Below the pieces are notes generated by a model. The model saw nothing but the letters and a program-made list of their open reading frames with translations. It did not search any database and had not been told where the DNA came from. Of a stretch of DNA of 64,000 bases, positions 41,911 through 49,254 are shown in pieces. The DNA is taken from the IMG/VR virus record IMGVR_UViG_3300030012_005163, positions 124,001-188,000 of that record; one strand, given 5' to 3'. Origin of the DNA: a virus. The position numbers and the translations under genes were made by a program. The number at the start of each line of letters is the position of its first letter. Position 1 is the first letter of the stretch.

Positions 41911-42834
41911 ATGAAAAGACCAAAAAGAAAACAATCTTCGAATGTTCAATATCTGCTATTTGAAGATATGATAGTAGATGTTAAGAAAACAGACGAGAGT
42001 GTAATAGATATGCAAAATTCACTCTTAACAAAATACCCAACAAAATTAATTGAAAGTAGTGATGTAGGTTTAGAAACCAATCAAATATATTGTGGTGATA
42101 CTGTAGAAACTATGGGTAAAATTAATGAAGGCACTATTGATTTAATTTTAACTTCGCCACCTTATTTAGCATCTATAAGACAGGATAATCATAAATATCC
42201 CGGTGCTAAAGATCAGATTAAAGATAACCAATCTGTAGATGACTACTTAGAATGGATTGTGCAAAACTTTAAACAGTATGAAAGAATATTAAAAAAAGAT
42301 GGTGTGGTTGTTTTTAATTTTAGTTATACCACATTTAATCCTTCGTTACCTTATTTTTTAATCAATGAAGTTTTTAACCATACAGATTTTAGAATATATG
42401 ACACATTTGCTTGGAAAAAGAAATCCGCTATGCCTGTATCGGGACATCCTAATAGAGTTACACGAATAGTAGAGATGGTGTATATATTTGCAAAGACTCC
42501 TTATTTTAAGGCGAACAAAACAGTGTCTTCTGTGTCGAGAACCGGTCAAAAGTACTACAATAATTATTATAATTTTATTGAGGCACGTAATAACGATGGT
42601 AAAGTAGAGGGACACGAAGCTACGTTTTCCACTGACTTTGCATCCTTCTTCATAGATTTATATTCTAAAGAAAATGAAATCGTGTTAGATAATTTTTCAG
42701 GTACTGGTACAACACCATACGCTTCTTCTAAAATGAATAGACAATATATTGGTATTGATTTAGTGGAAAAGTTTTGTGATTACGCCAGAAATAGAATATC
42801 TAAACTATACAAAGAAGAGGGGTTAATTTCTTAA
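41911..42834 (+). CDS. DNA methyltransferase, TSPPY type (N4-cytosine or N6-adenine)
   Basis: Motif IV ILTSPPYLASIR lies in the first half and the SAM-binding motif I region VLDNFSGTGTTPYASSKMNR in the C-terminal half, the beta-class order. SPPY favours N4-cytosine specificity, but S/T-PPY also occurs in adenine enzymes. The target-recognition segment is the central part (residues about 150-240). The first 55 residues are a non-conserved basic extension. With the Dam-like enzyme at 40000 the phage carries two modification activities. Confidence 0.86.
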   Translation: MKRPKRKQSSNVQYLLFEDMIVDVKKTDESVIDMQNSLLTKYPTKLIESSDVGLETNQIYCGDTVETMGKINEGTIDLILTSPPYLASIRQDNHKYPGAKDQIKDNQSVDDYLEWIVQNFKQYERILKKDGVVVFNFSYTTFNPSLPYFLINEVFNHTDFRIYDTFAWKKKSAMPVSGHPNRVTRIVEMVYIFAKTPYFKANKTVSSVSRTGQKYYNNYYNFIEARNNDGKVEGHEATFSTDFASFFIDLYSKENEIVLDNFSGTGTTPYASSKMNRQYIGIDLVEKFCDYARNRISKLYKEEGLIS

Positions 42835-42844
42835 AACCTACCCA

Positions 42845-43057
42845 ATGGAAAATATTAGAACTAAGGTTAATGATATTAAAAATAATATTAAATTATTAAC
42901 TGATGAATTAATTGAACTACAAAATAAATGTTTACATGAAGATACTTCATTAAAATATTATGAAGATAGAAAACATGTATTAAAAATATGTAATGATTGT
43001 GGAAAAATTATTGGTTACCCTACAAACGAAGAATTAAAAGAAAACGATTATTTATAA
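42845..43057 (+). CDS. Small protein with zinc-ribbon-like CxxC (70 aa)
   Basis: N-terminal helix (MENIRTKVNDIKNNIKLLTD), then KCLHED and VLKICNDCGKIIGYP. Cys-x-His plus a CNDC knuckle suggests a small zinc-binding fold. Unknown function; 10 bases after the methyltransferase. Confidence 0.6.
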   Translation: MENIRTKVNDIKNNIKLLTDELIELQNKCLHEDTSLKYYEDRKHVLKICNDCGKIIGYPTNEELKENDYL

Positions 43058-43062
43058 AATAA

Positions 43063-43094
43063 TTTGTTTTATCAACATATTTTTACTATATTTA
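43063..43094 (+). promoter_or_regulatory. Class A promoter (TTTG-N20-TATATTTA)
   Basis: TTTG at 43063-43066, 20-base spacer, TATATTTA at 43087-43094; ATG 43100 lies 5 bases downstream. Confidence 0.78.
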
Positions 43095-43099
43095 CAATT

Positions 43100-43480
43100 A
43101 TGAAAAACATACCAATAGATATAATAAAATATATTAAAGATAAAGATGCCGTACAAGCCTACAGTGACTTAGTAGATTTAATGGGTTTTACTGAAGATGA
43201 AGCCTCAGATATCTTAGGTGTTAAAACATTTAAAGATTTAAAATTTAAACCTCATCATGTTGTACCTAATGGAGTTGCTGCAGTAGAATACTTCCCTTTA
43301 AGTGATAAAGGAGAAGGTGGTTGGTTCTCAGTAGTTGGGGGTGGAAGTGGATTATATGGTGATGGGATAACCTCGTTTGAATTATACGCGGAAGGTATGG
43401 ATAATCCATTAACCTATTTAAGTAAAGAACAAATAACTAAAGAAATGTTGGAAAGACAAAAAACAAAGTATGAATTATAA
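43100..43480 (+). CDS. Hypothetical protein (126 aa)
   Basis: The start is set by the class A promoter ending at 43094, giving MKNIPIDIIKYIKDKDAVQA. A helical N-terminal half (ASDILGVKTFKDLKFKPHHV) is followed by a Gly-rich segment (DKGEGGWFSVVGGGSGLYGD). Unknown function. It overlaps the next gene by 11 bases. Confidence 0.6.
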   Translation: MKNIPIDIIKYIKDKDAVQAYSDLVDLMGFTEDEASDILGVKTFKDLKFKPHHVVPNGVAAVEYFPLSDKGEGGWFSVVGGGSGLYGDGITSFELYAEGMDNPLTYLSKEQITKEMLERQKTKYEL

Positions 43481-43820
43481 ATTATTAGGTATAGGTGTGT
43501 TTATGTTTCTTATCGCACAGATAATAACATGGTTTCAATTAAACTCACAATTCATTTGGAAATGGGCTAGAGATAATGAATGGGTAATTGCCTTAATAGG
43601 TATACCTTTATCATTTGCATATTTATGGGCAACTAAATATACTGTACAAGCTTTCGGTGGTTATTTTTGGCCTGTTAGATTTGTAGGTTTTGGGATTGGT
43701 ATTATTGTGTACACTATTTGTGTGAGTCATTTTTTCAATGAAAGTATTACTAGTAAAACAATAATATCTTTAATGTTATGTTTAATATTAATTTGTATAC
43801 AAGTTTTTTGGAAAAATTAA
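43470..43820 (+). CDS. Four-TM membrane protein (116 aa)
   Basis: Four hydrophobic segments: LLGIGVFMFLIAQIITWF, WVIALIGIPLSFAYLWA, FVGFGIGIIVYTICVSHF and IISLMLCLILICIQVFW. Very similar organisation to small conserved membrane proteins of tailed phages; function unknown. Confidence 0.65.
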   Translation: MNYKLLGIGVFMFLIAQIITWFQLNSQFIWKWARDNEWVIALIGIPLSFAYLWATKYTVQAFGGYFWPVRFVGFGIGIIVYTICVSHFFNESITSKTIISLMLCLILICIQVFWKN

Positions 43821-43830
43821 AATAAAAATT

Positions 43831-44157
43831 ATGAGTAAAATAAAATTTCAAATACCAACACATGATCCTTATACAGGAGAATTAAATCCACATTATGAGG
43901 AAATTACGGGTAAAAAAAACCCTTTGGAGTTAACTGAACAAGATAAAATAAAACTTAAAGTGTGGGGTTATATGCCTGATTCAACTGATAATAAAGATAT
44001 AGATAAGATGCCCAACCAAAAATGGCATCAGATAGTTTCTTTTATTAAAAGTGGTATAAGGATAATAGGGTATATATTAATCCCCTTCGATTTAGTAATT
44101 GCAGCATCTGTATTAGTTGTAAGTGAAATAATTGGTATAGTAGAAGAATTAGTTTAA
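43831..44157 (+). CDS. Hypothetical protein with C-terminal hydrophobic segment (108 aa)
   Basis: Begins MSKIKFQIPTHDPYTGELNP and ends with a hydrophobic stretch (IIGYILIPFDLVIAASVLVV). Probably membrane-associated and co-expressed with the four-TM protein before it. Confidence 0.55.
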   Translation: MSKIKFQIPTHDPYTGELNPHYEEITGKKNPLELTEQDKIKLKVWGYMPDSTDNKDIDKMPNQKWHQIVSFIKSGIRIIGYILIPFDLVIAASVLVVSEIIGIVEELV

Positions 44158-44169
44158 TAATTTACCTCC

Positions 44170-44178
44170 ATATTTATA
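44170..44178 (+). promoter_or_regulatory. Class B promoter box
   Basis: ATATTTATA ends 4 bases before the ATG at 44183; no -33 TTTG. Confidence 0.42.
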
Positions 44179-44182
44179 TTAT

Positions 44183-44869
44183 ATGGAGAAATTAGATAAG
44201 GACTGGTTAACTAAAGATAATACTGATTTTGAGTATAAAAAGTATATTCTTTTAGATTACTTACAAAGAGTAAATAACCAATTTAAAGAAAATAAAATAT
44301 ATCCTTATCTTTCTGATTGTATAGAAGAGTTTAGATCCTTAAAAGATTTATTAGAACAAAAGGATAAACTCACACCCAAAGAACTAACATCTATAGACTT
44401 CAAAAATATGGAGTTAATTTATACAACAATAGAAGACGATATCTTTGTTGAAATTCAAAAACTCATTAATTACGCCCTTCGTAGAATAAAAGGTACGATA
44501 GAAGAGGGTAGAAAAATATGTGATAATATAGAAAAAGATATTACCTTTAATAGTGTAGGTGTAATTACTGAGAATAAAGAGGAAGGTTATTTAATACTCA
44601 CTACCAAAAATAGTATTATTTACAAATATAAAATGGATAGTTTAATATTAGAAGGTAACAAATATAAAATGTTAAAAACTGAACCTATTACTACACAAAA
44701 TATATCTGAATTTAGTAGTCACGAAGACATTAAACAAGAATATCTTAACCATAGAGACGATATCCCTATGATGACATATGGTGCACACAGTAAAAAAGAA
44801 ATACCTTTTGAAAATACTTTCCTACCTATTGTAAAAAGAATTTTAATTAGAGAAATAAATAAAGATTGA
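44183..44869 (+). CDS. Hypothetical protein (228 aa)
   Basis: Helical N-terminal two thirds (YILLDYLQRVNNQFKENKIY, ELIYTTIEDDIFVEIQKLIN) and a beta-containing C-terminus (YLILTTKNSIIYKYKMDSLI). No known domain recognised. Confidence 0.58.
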   Translation: MEKLDKDWLTKDNTDFEYKKYILLDYLQRVNNQFKENKIYPYLSDCIEEFRSLKDLLEQKDKLTPKELTSIDFKNMELIYTTIEDDIFVEIQKLINYALRRIKGTIEEGRKICDNIEKDITFNSVGVITENKEEGYLILTTKNSIIYKYKMDSLILEGNKYKMLKTEPITTQNISEFSSHEDIKQEYLNHRDDIPMMTYGAHSKKEIPFENTFLPIVKRILIREINKD

Positions 44870-44943
44870 CTTTTTTATATCGTTTATTTATATTTAAAGT
44901 TGTTATAATCTATAATAACAAAATAAAATAAAAAATAGAAATT

Positions 44944-45339
44944 ATGGAAACAATTTTAGTAACAGTATCAGTTTTATCTACGTTATTGGTGGTTGGGATC
45001 GTATTAGCGGTTGTGGTCGTTTTTAACAAATTTAAAGGTAAGGTTGATGTAGAAACATTTAAAATGAATGAATATGATAATCAAAGAGAGATAGAGAGAA
45101 TCTATAACGAAATATCTTCAATAGAGAATGATATTAATAAAAAATCACATGAGGTGGAAAGAGCTTTATGGGGTGAATATGAAATGAACTCTGAAAAAAC
45201 AGAAAGAGAGTTCGATGAAATGAGACGTATGATTGATAGTAGAACAGATAAATTATACGATAAAATACATAGTCTGGAAGGTACAATTGCAGGACTAACA
45301 GATAAAAAGAAAAATAAAAAACAGTTGTTAACTGATTAA
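44944..45339 (+). CDS. Membrane-anchored coiled-coil protein (131 aa)
   Basis: One N-terminal transmembrane segment (VSVLSTLLVVGIVLAVVVVF) and a long coiled coil (IERIYNEISSIENDINKKSH to KLYDKIHSLEGTIAGL). Topology resembles i-spanins or membrane tethers, but it is far from the lysis cluster. A terminator follows. Confidence 0.58.
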   Translation: METILVTVSVLSTLLVVGIVLAVVVVFNKFKGKVDVETFKMNEYDNQREIERIYNEISSIENDINKKSHEVERALWGEYEMNSEKTEREFDEMRRMIDSRTDKLYDKIHSLEGTIAGLTDKKKNKKQLLTD

Positions 45340-45364
45340 TAAAATAAATAAAATAGATTATAAC

Positions 45365-45390
45365 AAAAAACCCTCAATGAGGGTTTTTTT
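45365..45390. terminator. Bidirectional terminator
   Basis: CCCTC/GAGGG stem with AAT loop, preceded by A6 and followed by T7, between a + gene and a convergent - gene. Confidence 0.9.
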
Positions 45391-45814
45391 ATTTTATATC
45401 AATAATTTCTAATTCTAAGTCTAAAGTTTTATCTACTAAAGGGTGATTACAATCTACTATAACACTTTCTTTTTTTACTTTTTTTATTTCACCTCTACGT
45501 GTTGTATCATCTTTTAAATTTATTAACACATAATCCCCTACTTTACAGTCTTTATATAGTAATGTTTTAGGAACAGTACCCATTAGGTTTTTATTATGTT
45601 TACCATATGCTAACGAAGGGGGGATTGAAGTTTTCTTAACCAAAGATTCTTTTTGGTGTATTGTTAAATTGGAATTATCGAACTCACTTAATAATATATT
45701 AATTCCGTCAATATTATCTGGGTGATCTGAAATTAAAGTAAACCCTTTTTTTTCTTCCACTAATTCTTCGTTAATAGTTATTTTATAATTAACTGTATAT
45801 TTTTTATTTTCCAT
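45389..45814 (-). CDS. Degenerate SlyD/FKBP-like protein
   Basis: At 141 residues it is exactly the length of the FKBP at 46632 and aligns over its second half: VPKTLLYKDCKVGDYVLINL against VPKTQMPEGVKVGDV, and CNHPLVDKTLDLELEIIDI against ANHPLAGKKLLFEVELLEV. The first half lacks the FKBP active-site strand (Y-TGK-x-DG-x-x-FD). It is probably a chaperone-only or decoy version. A class B box lies 3 bases before its start. Confidence 0.68.
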   Translation of the reverse strand: MENKKYTVNYKITINEELVEEKKGFTLISDHPDNIDGINILLSEFDNSNLTIHQKESLVKKTSIPPSLAYGKHNKNLMGTVPKTLLYKDCKVGDYVLINLKDDTTRRGEIKKVKKESVIVDCNHPLVDKTLDLELEIIDIK

Positions 45815-45817
45815 ACT

Positions 45818-45826
45818 AATAAATAT
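45818..45826 (-). promoter_or_regulatory. Class B promoter box (minus strand)
   Basis: On the minus strand ATATTTATTAGT directly precedes the ATG at 45814, the same context as at 58862-58870. It abuts the -33 TTTG of the divergent class A promoter. Confidence 0.42.
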
Positions 45827-45857
45827 TTGTTTTTATGAATTTTATTTATTATATTTA
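45826..45857 (+). promoter_or_regulatory. Class A promoter (TTTG-N20-TATATTTA) for tmRNA transcript
   Basis: TTTG at 45826-45829, 20-base spacer, TATATTTA at 45850-45857; the short ORF at 45863 begins 5 bases later and the tmRNA about 105 bases later. Confidence 0.78.
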
Positions 45858-45862
45858 TCATT

Positions 45863-46042
45863 ATGGGAAGAGTTAAACAACTTTATGAAGAAATTTACGT
45901 TGAGGAAATGGAAAAACATTACGAACAACTATATATGGAAGAAAAACTATATAGTGAAAGATATGGGGATGACACGGAATTGATTGACGTAGAGAAGTGT
46001 GAAGATTCAGGTATGGGTGATGACCAACATCAAAAACCTTAG
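45863..46042 (+). CDS. 59-aa ORF running into the tmRNA gene
   Basis: MGRVKQLYEEIYVEEMEKHY opens 5 bases after a class A promoter and continues in frame through the tmRNA 5' half, ending at TAG 46040-46042 just before the tmRNA resume codon. The first 34 residues (before 45965) look like a real acidic helix; the later part is dictated by tmRNA structure. It may be a genuine small gene truncated by the tmRNA, or a leader ORF. Processing of the tmRNA would destroy this mRNA. Confidence 0.5.
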   Translation: MGRVKQLYEEIYVEEMEKHYEQLYMEEKLYSERYGDDTELIDVEKCEDSGMGDDQHQKP

Positions 46043-46305
46043 CTGGAAACGCTGAGTATGCTATGGCAGCCTAATTAGATTAGATGCTAAGCACATCATG
46101 TAACTGAGTATACTTGTAGGTTATTAAGATGTTAAAGGAAGTAGATGGTGATGTTTGGTAATGATAGTGATTTGCCAGTGACGACCTTACAGTTAACGAA
46201 AATCTATCAATTTATGGAAGTTTAGAAAAACTTATCCTAAACTTGTAAAAAGATCTCATATGGATGACGGGCAAGACGGGGGTTCGAATCCCCCCATCTC
46301 CACCA
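45965..46305 (+). ncRNA. ssrA: tmRNA
   Basis: The tRNA-like domain is complete: 5' GGGGATG pairs with 3' CATCTCC including G3-U70 for AlaRS, the T-arm is GGGGG/CCCCC with TTCGAAT loop, discriminator A and an encoded CCA (46303-46305). The 5' part GGGGATGACACGGAATTGAT is the usual tmRNA start. The tag frame begins at GGA 46045 after TAGCT and reads GNAEYAMAA then TAA at 46072-46074. The internal region can form the expected pseudoknots. It should rescue stalled ribosomes with a phage-specified degradation tag. Confidence 0.93.
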
Positions 46306-46309
46306 AAAA

Positions 46310-46483
46310 CTATTTATTTTCAATAATAAAAAACTCTTTCATATCTTCTGCATAATTAAAAGTACTATCTATACTACTTTCGTAATCATCATACTTTAAG
46401 TGAGAAAAACAGTGAGTCTGATATGTTGTTGGTGAACATTGGATACCTAGTATACAAACGAACAATATAATTAATTTCTTCAT
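46310..46483 (-). CDS. Small predicted lipoprotein or secreted peptide (57 aa)
   Basis: The minus-strand ORF begins MKKLIILFVCILGIQCSPTT, a good signal peptide with a lipobox-like GIQC. The mature part is acidic (YDDYESSIDSTFNYAEDMKE). It lies just behind the tmRNA. Small lipoproteins in phages often act in lysis (o-spanin) or exclusion; no family is recognised. Confidence 0.55.
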   Translation of the reverse strand: MKKLIILFVCILGIQCSPTTYQTHCFSHLKYDDYESSIDSTFNYAEDMKEFFIIENK

Positions 46484-46631
46484 CGACTATAAATACATCA
46501 CTTTTTGTGGATATGGTGTAATACAATGCTACCTTATTATTAATTTTTTATTTCCTTATAAATCCCTTTACTACCACATAAATAAATGTTATCATTATAT
46601 AAATTAATAAAAAAAATAAAATTTTAAAAAA

Positions 46632-47057
46632 ATGTCAAAAGTAAAAACAGGAAAAACGATTAAAGTTAACTATACTGGAAAATTTGAGGATGGGACAGTA
46701 TTCGATACTTCTTTAGTGGAAGGTAGAGAACCGTTAAGAACAGTATTAGGTCAAGGTAATTTAATACCTGGCTTTGAAAAAGGATTATTAGGTATGACTG
46801 AAGGTGACAGTAAAACTATAGAAATTGAACCTACCGAAGGTTATGGTGAATATTTAGATGGTTTAGTTACTGTTGTACCGAAAACACAAATGCCTGAAGG
46901 TGTTAAAGTTGGTGATGTATTACAGTCTTCTGGTGATAGAGGAACAATTAATGTTACAGTAACAGAAGTTAATGAAAAGGACGTAAGAGTGGATGCAAAT
47001 CATCCATTAGCTGGTAAAAAATTACTTTTTGAAGTAGAATTATTAGAAGTAGAGTAA
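46632..47057 (+). CDS. SlyD-like FKBP-type peptidyl-prolyl isomerase
   Basis: The FKBP core VNYTGKFEDGTVFDTS and REPLRTVLGQGNLIPGFEKG are intact and the insert-in-flap region (VTVVPKTQMPEGVKVGDVLQ) identifies the SlyD type; the end is VDANHPLAGKKLLFEVELLE. There is no His-rich metal-binding tail. It should catalyse proline isomerisation and act as a chaperone. The degenerate paralogue at 45389 lies on the other side of the tmRNA. Confidence 0.9.
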   Translation: MSKVKTGKTIKVNYTGKFEDGTVFDTSLVEGREPLRTVLGQGNLIPGFEKGLLGMTEGDSKTIEIEPTEGYGEYLDGLVTVVPKTQMPEGVKVGDVLQSSGDRGTINVTVTEVNEKDVRVDANHPLAGKKLLFEVELLEVE

Positions 47058-47143
47058 ATTTTTTTATTTAAGGGTTGATTATTAAAAATAAAATCACTAA
47101 CATTGTGTATTAATAATAACAAAAAAATAAAATTAGTTTTAAA

Positions 47144-47326
47144 ATGAGTAATTCAACTAAGAAAAACAGAGAAGAGTCATTAGTAACTCTTTTTGGACCT
47201 TCAGGAAATGGAGTTCCTACAGAAAGCCTAACTTACATTAGAAAAAATCCTAAGAGATTTGTTAAAAAAATTACAGAAATTTATGGTTTAGAATCTGTAG
47301 TTAAATGGGTAGGTGAATCAGTTTAA
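47144..47326 (+). CDS. Small hypothetical protein (60 aa)
   Basis: MSNSTKKNREESLVTLFGPS then SLTYIRKNPKRFVKKI; helical and basic. A terminator follows directly. Unknown function. Confidence 0.55.
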   Translation: MSNSTKKNREESLVTLFGPSGNGVPTESLTYIRKNPKRFVKKITEIYGLESVVKWVGESV

Positions 47327-47345
47327 AAAACCAACTAACAATTAA

Positions 47346-47369
47346 GGGGGACAATTAGTCCCCTTTTTT
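47346..47369 (+). terminator. Rho-independent terminator
   Basis: GGGGAC (47347-47352) and GTCCCC (47358-47363) with AATTA loop and six T. Confidence 0.9.
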
Positions 47370-47383
47370 AATTTTAAGAAAAT

Positions 47384-47974
47384 ATGGCAAATCACGTATA
47401 TACAACAATTAACATCACAGGTAATAAAGAAGTGATGGAAAAATTAGAAGAAATAAAAATTAAAGTAGAAGAAAATAATAATGATAATCATACTGCACTA
47501 ATAAGTGGATTTTATGATAATATGGAAAATACATATGCATGGTATGGTGAGAATGTTGGTGCTAAATGGTGTTATCATGATGAATTTTGGGTAGATATTG
47601 AAGGTGAGGTTGCAGAAATAATAACAACTTCAGCGTGGTATCCACCATTAGAATTTGTGCAACACATATATAATATATGTTCTTCACTCGACCCAGAATG
47701 TGAGATAGACGGTGATTATGAAAATGAGGCAACTACACCTATAGGAGGATTCGTAATTAATAAAAACGGATTTAATCATGAGGAACATGATGAAGAAATA
47801 GAATATCCTGATGAAGATAATTATGAAATTCCGGAGGGTGAATACCATAGTCAAGAATATGATTATGCAATGGAAGAATTTTATGAGAAAGTAAGTGAAA
47901 TCAGAAGTGATATGAAAAGTTTGGCTCATAATAATTTAAGAAATAAATTAGAGTCGGAAACTACCGAAGGGTAG
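47384..47974 (+). CDS. Api92/DUF1281-like ferredoxin-fold protein
   Basis: Begins MANHVYTTINITGNKEVMEK and contains ENVGAKWCYHDEFW and ITTSAWYPPLEFVQHI, the signature blocks of the Api92/YubB-like family found in phages and plasmids. The C-terminal 80 residues are a non-conserved acidic extension. Function of the family is unknown. Confidence 0.72.
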   Translation: MANHVYTTINITGNKEVMEKLEEIKIKVEENNNDNHTALISGFYDNMENTYAWYGENVGAKWCYHDEFWVDIEGEVAEIITTSAWYPPLEFVQHIYNICSSLDPECEIDGDYENEATTPIGGFVINKNGFNHEEHDEEIEYPDEDNYEIPEGEYHSQEYDYAMEEFYEKVSEIRSDMKSLAHNNLRNKLESETTEG

Positions 47975-47992
47975 ATAATAACATAAACAAAA

Positions 47993-48157
47993 ATGAATAT
48001 TATGGATAAAGTAATAGAAATAGTAAACAAGTCTTGGTTTAAAGCAGCTTGTTGTGGAGGAATTGCAGTAGCATTATTTATTAATGGAAGTATTAATTAT
48101 GCTTTTTTTGCTGGTGGTTTTGGTGTTAGAGAATTCTTCTTAGCATTTAAGAAGTAA
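47993..48157 (+). CDS. Small membrane protein (54 aa)
   Basis: MNIMDKVIEIVNKSWFKAAC then a hydrophobic stretch (GGIAVALFINGSINYAFFAG) and a basic end. The start follows an A-rich leader and the stop lies before a terminator. No family recognised. Confidence 0.55.
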   Translation: MNIMDKVIEIVNKSWFKAACCGGIAVALFINGSINYAFFAGGFGVREFFLAFKK

Positions 48158-48180
48158 AATATTCACCAATGCGAACAACT

Positions 48181-48205
48181 AACCCATCTTCGGATGGGTT
48201 TTTTT
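48181..48205 (+). terminator. UUCG-capped terminator
   Basis: AACCCATC/GATGGGTT closes a TTCG tetraloop and is followed by T5. The next class B box starts 12 bases later. Confidence 0.95.
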
Positions 48206-48216
48206 ATGCTTACACT

Positions 48217-48225
48217 ATATTTATT
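48217..48225 (+). promoter_or_regulatory. Class B promoter box after terminator
   Basis: ATATTTATT lies 13 bases before the ATG at 48239 and sits at the same distance from a terminator T-run as the box at 22405. Confidence 0.48.
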
Positions 48226-48238
48226 AATAAACATAATT

Positions 48239-48670
48239 ATGAAATTTTTAAGAAGATGTTGTGACTCAAAAAGAGAATGTTTAACATATGTTATAATATT
48301 ACTTTGGGTTGGTATTGGTGTATTAGGTACATATTTTGATACTAATTTTAATGAATTAGCTGCTTACTTCATATCATTAACAGGATTTGCAGGAGCGTAT
48401 ATGTATGGTGAAACCAAAAGAAGTAGCGATGATACCTCTATATTTAAAGCGGGTAAATCTAGTAAAAGAGAAATAATAATATATGTAACTGTTGGTTTAT
48501 GGTTATTAATTGGTGTATTTACAATTATTAATCATGCAGACTTAATGGGGATGAGTGCATATTTTGCAGCACTTACACCATTTGTTGGTTCGTATATAAT
48601 AGGTGAGACACTTAAAAAAGAAACTGAAGACGAAGACTATGAGGATCAAATTACTGGAGAGCCAATATAG
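48239..48670 (+). CDS. Membrane protein with internal duplication (143 aa)
   Basis: Two copies of a two-TM unit: SKRECLTYVIILLWVGIGVL...AAYFISLTGFAGAYMYGET and SKREIIIYVTVGLWLLIGVF...SAYFAALTPFVGSYIIGET. Each half probably makes a hairpin in the membrane. The start at 48239 follows the class B box; the longer frame from 48194 would begin in the terminator. Function unknown. Confidence 0.65.
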   Translation: MKFLRRCCDSKRECLTYVIILLWVGIGVLGTYFDTNFNELAAYFISLTGFAGAYMYGETKRSSDDTSIFKAGKSSKREIIIYVTVGLWLLIGVFTIINHADLMGMSAYFAALTPFVGSYIIGETLKKETEDEDYEDQITGEPI

Positions 48671-49253
48671 TAGATTATTAAAAGAAAATGATAAAGATTT
48701 TCTTGATGGTAACGTTAACTTTAAAGAGATAGGTAATAAGGTTGATAAGTTTATTATAAAATGTTACAATTTTATGAGGAAACACTATCCTAGTTTTAAT
48801 AACTTAAGAAATATACCTACGGTTTCACAAAAGGTGGCACAAGATTTAGTAATACCAAACGCAGTATCTTTAGTTATCTGTTATAACTATCTTTTACTAT
48901 GGGATAAACTCGACTTTAAAAATTATGAGGGAGATTTTAGTGAAATGTTGGGTGAACCATTAGAGTTTTATGGAGAGTTTGAAATTGTAGAAGAAATTCC
49001 TATGAGAGGATATTTGAATGGATACCAATCAGGTAAGTATATAGGATATGCACGTAATGAAGAAGAGTTTTTAGATCAATTAGAAGACGGTGAATACTAT
49101 AATTATGATGTAGATCATAACGATTATATAGACTATCATTCAGCGGATATTGACTGGGAGGTAGATGAGGGATATGTCGATGATCACGTTGCTCAAAGAG
49201 TAGGCGATTTAAGAGATGATTTAATAGATAATGTAGAATTAGTAAATGAATAA
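48639..49253 (+). CDS. Tagged virion protein candidate, paralogue 1
   Basis: From ATG 48639 (inside the previous gene) it begins MRIKLLESQYSRLLKENDKD, the K-L-x-E-x-Q-Y-x-x-LL-x-E tag. The body shares the block MLGEPLEFYGEFEIVEEIPM...YIGYARNEEEFLDQL with LLGKPMEFMGIWQIPTHIPT...YVMGRTPQEALSTI of the next gene, so the two are tandem paralogues. Very acidic C-terminus. Function unknown; virion packaging inferred from the tag. Confidence 0.65.
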   Translation: MRIKLLESQYSRLLKENDKDFLDGNVNFKEIGNKVDKFIIKCYNFMRKHYPSFNNLRNIPTVSQKVAQDLVIPNAVSLVICYNYLLLWDKLDFKNYEGDFSEMLGEPLEFYGEFEIVEEIPMRGYLNGYQSGKYIGYARNEEEFLDQLEDGEYYNYDVDHNDYIDYHSADIDWEVDEGYVDDHVAQRVGDLRDDLIDNVELVNE

Positions 49254-49254
49254 A

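Noticed and set aside
46484-46631. Additional gene between the tmRNA-side lipoprotein and FKBP
   Set aside because: No ORF with a plausible start, no helices; only AT-rich leader sequence is seen.
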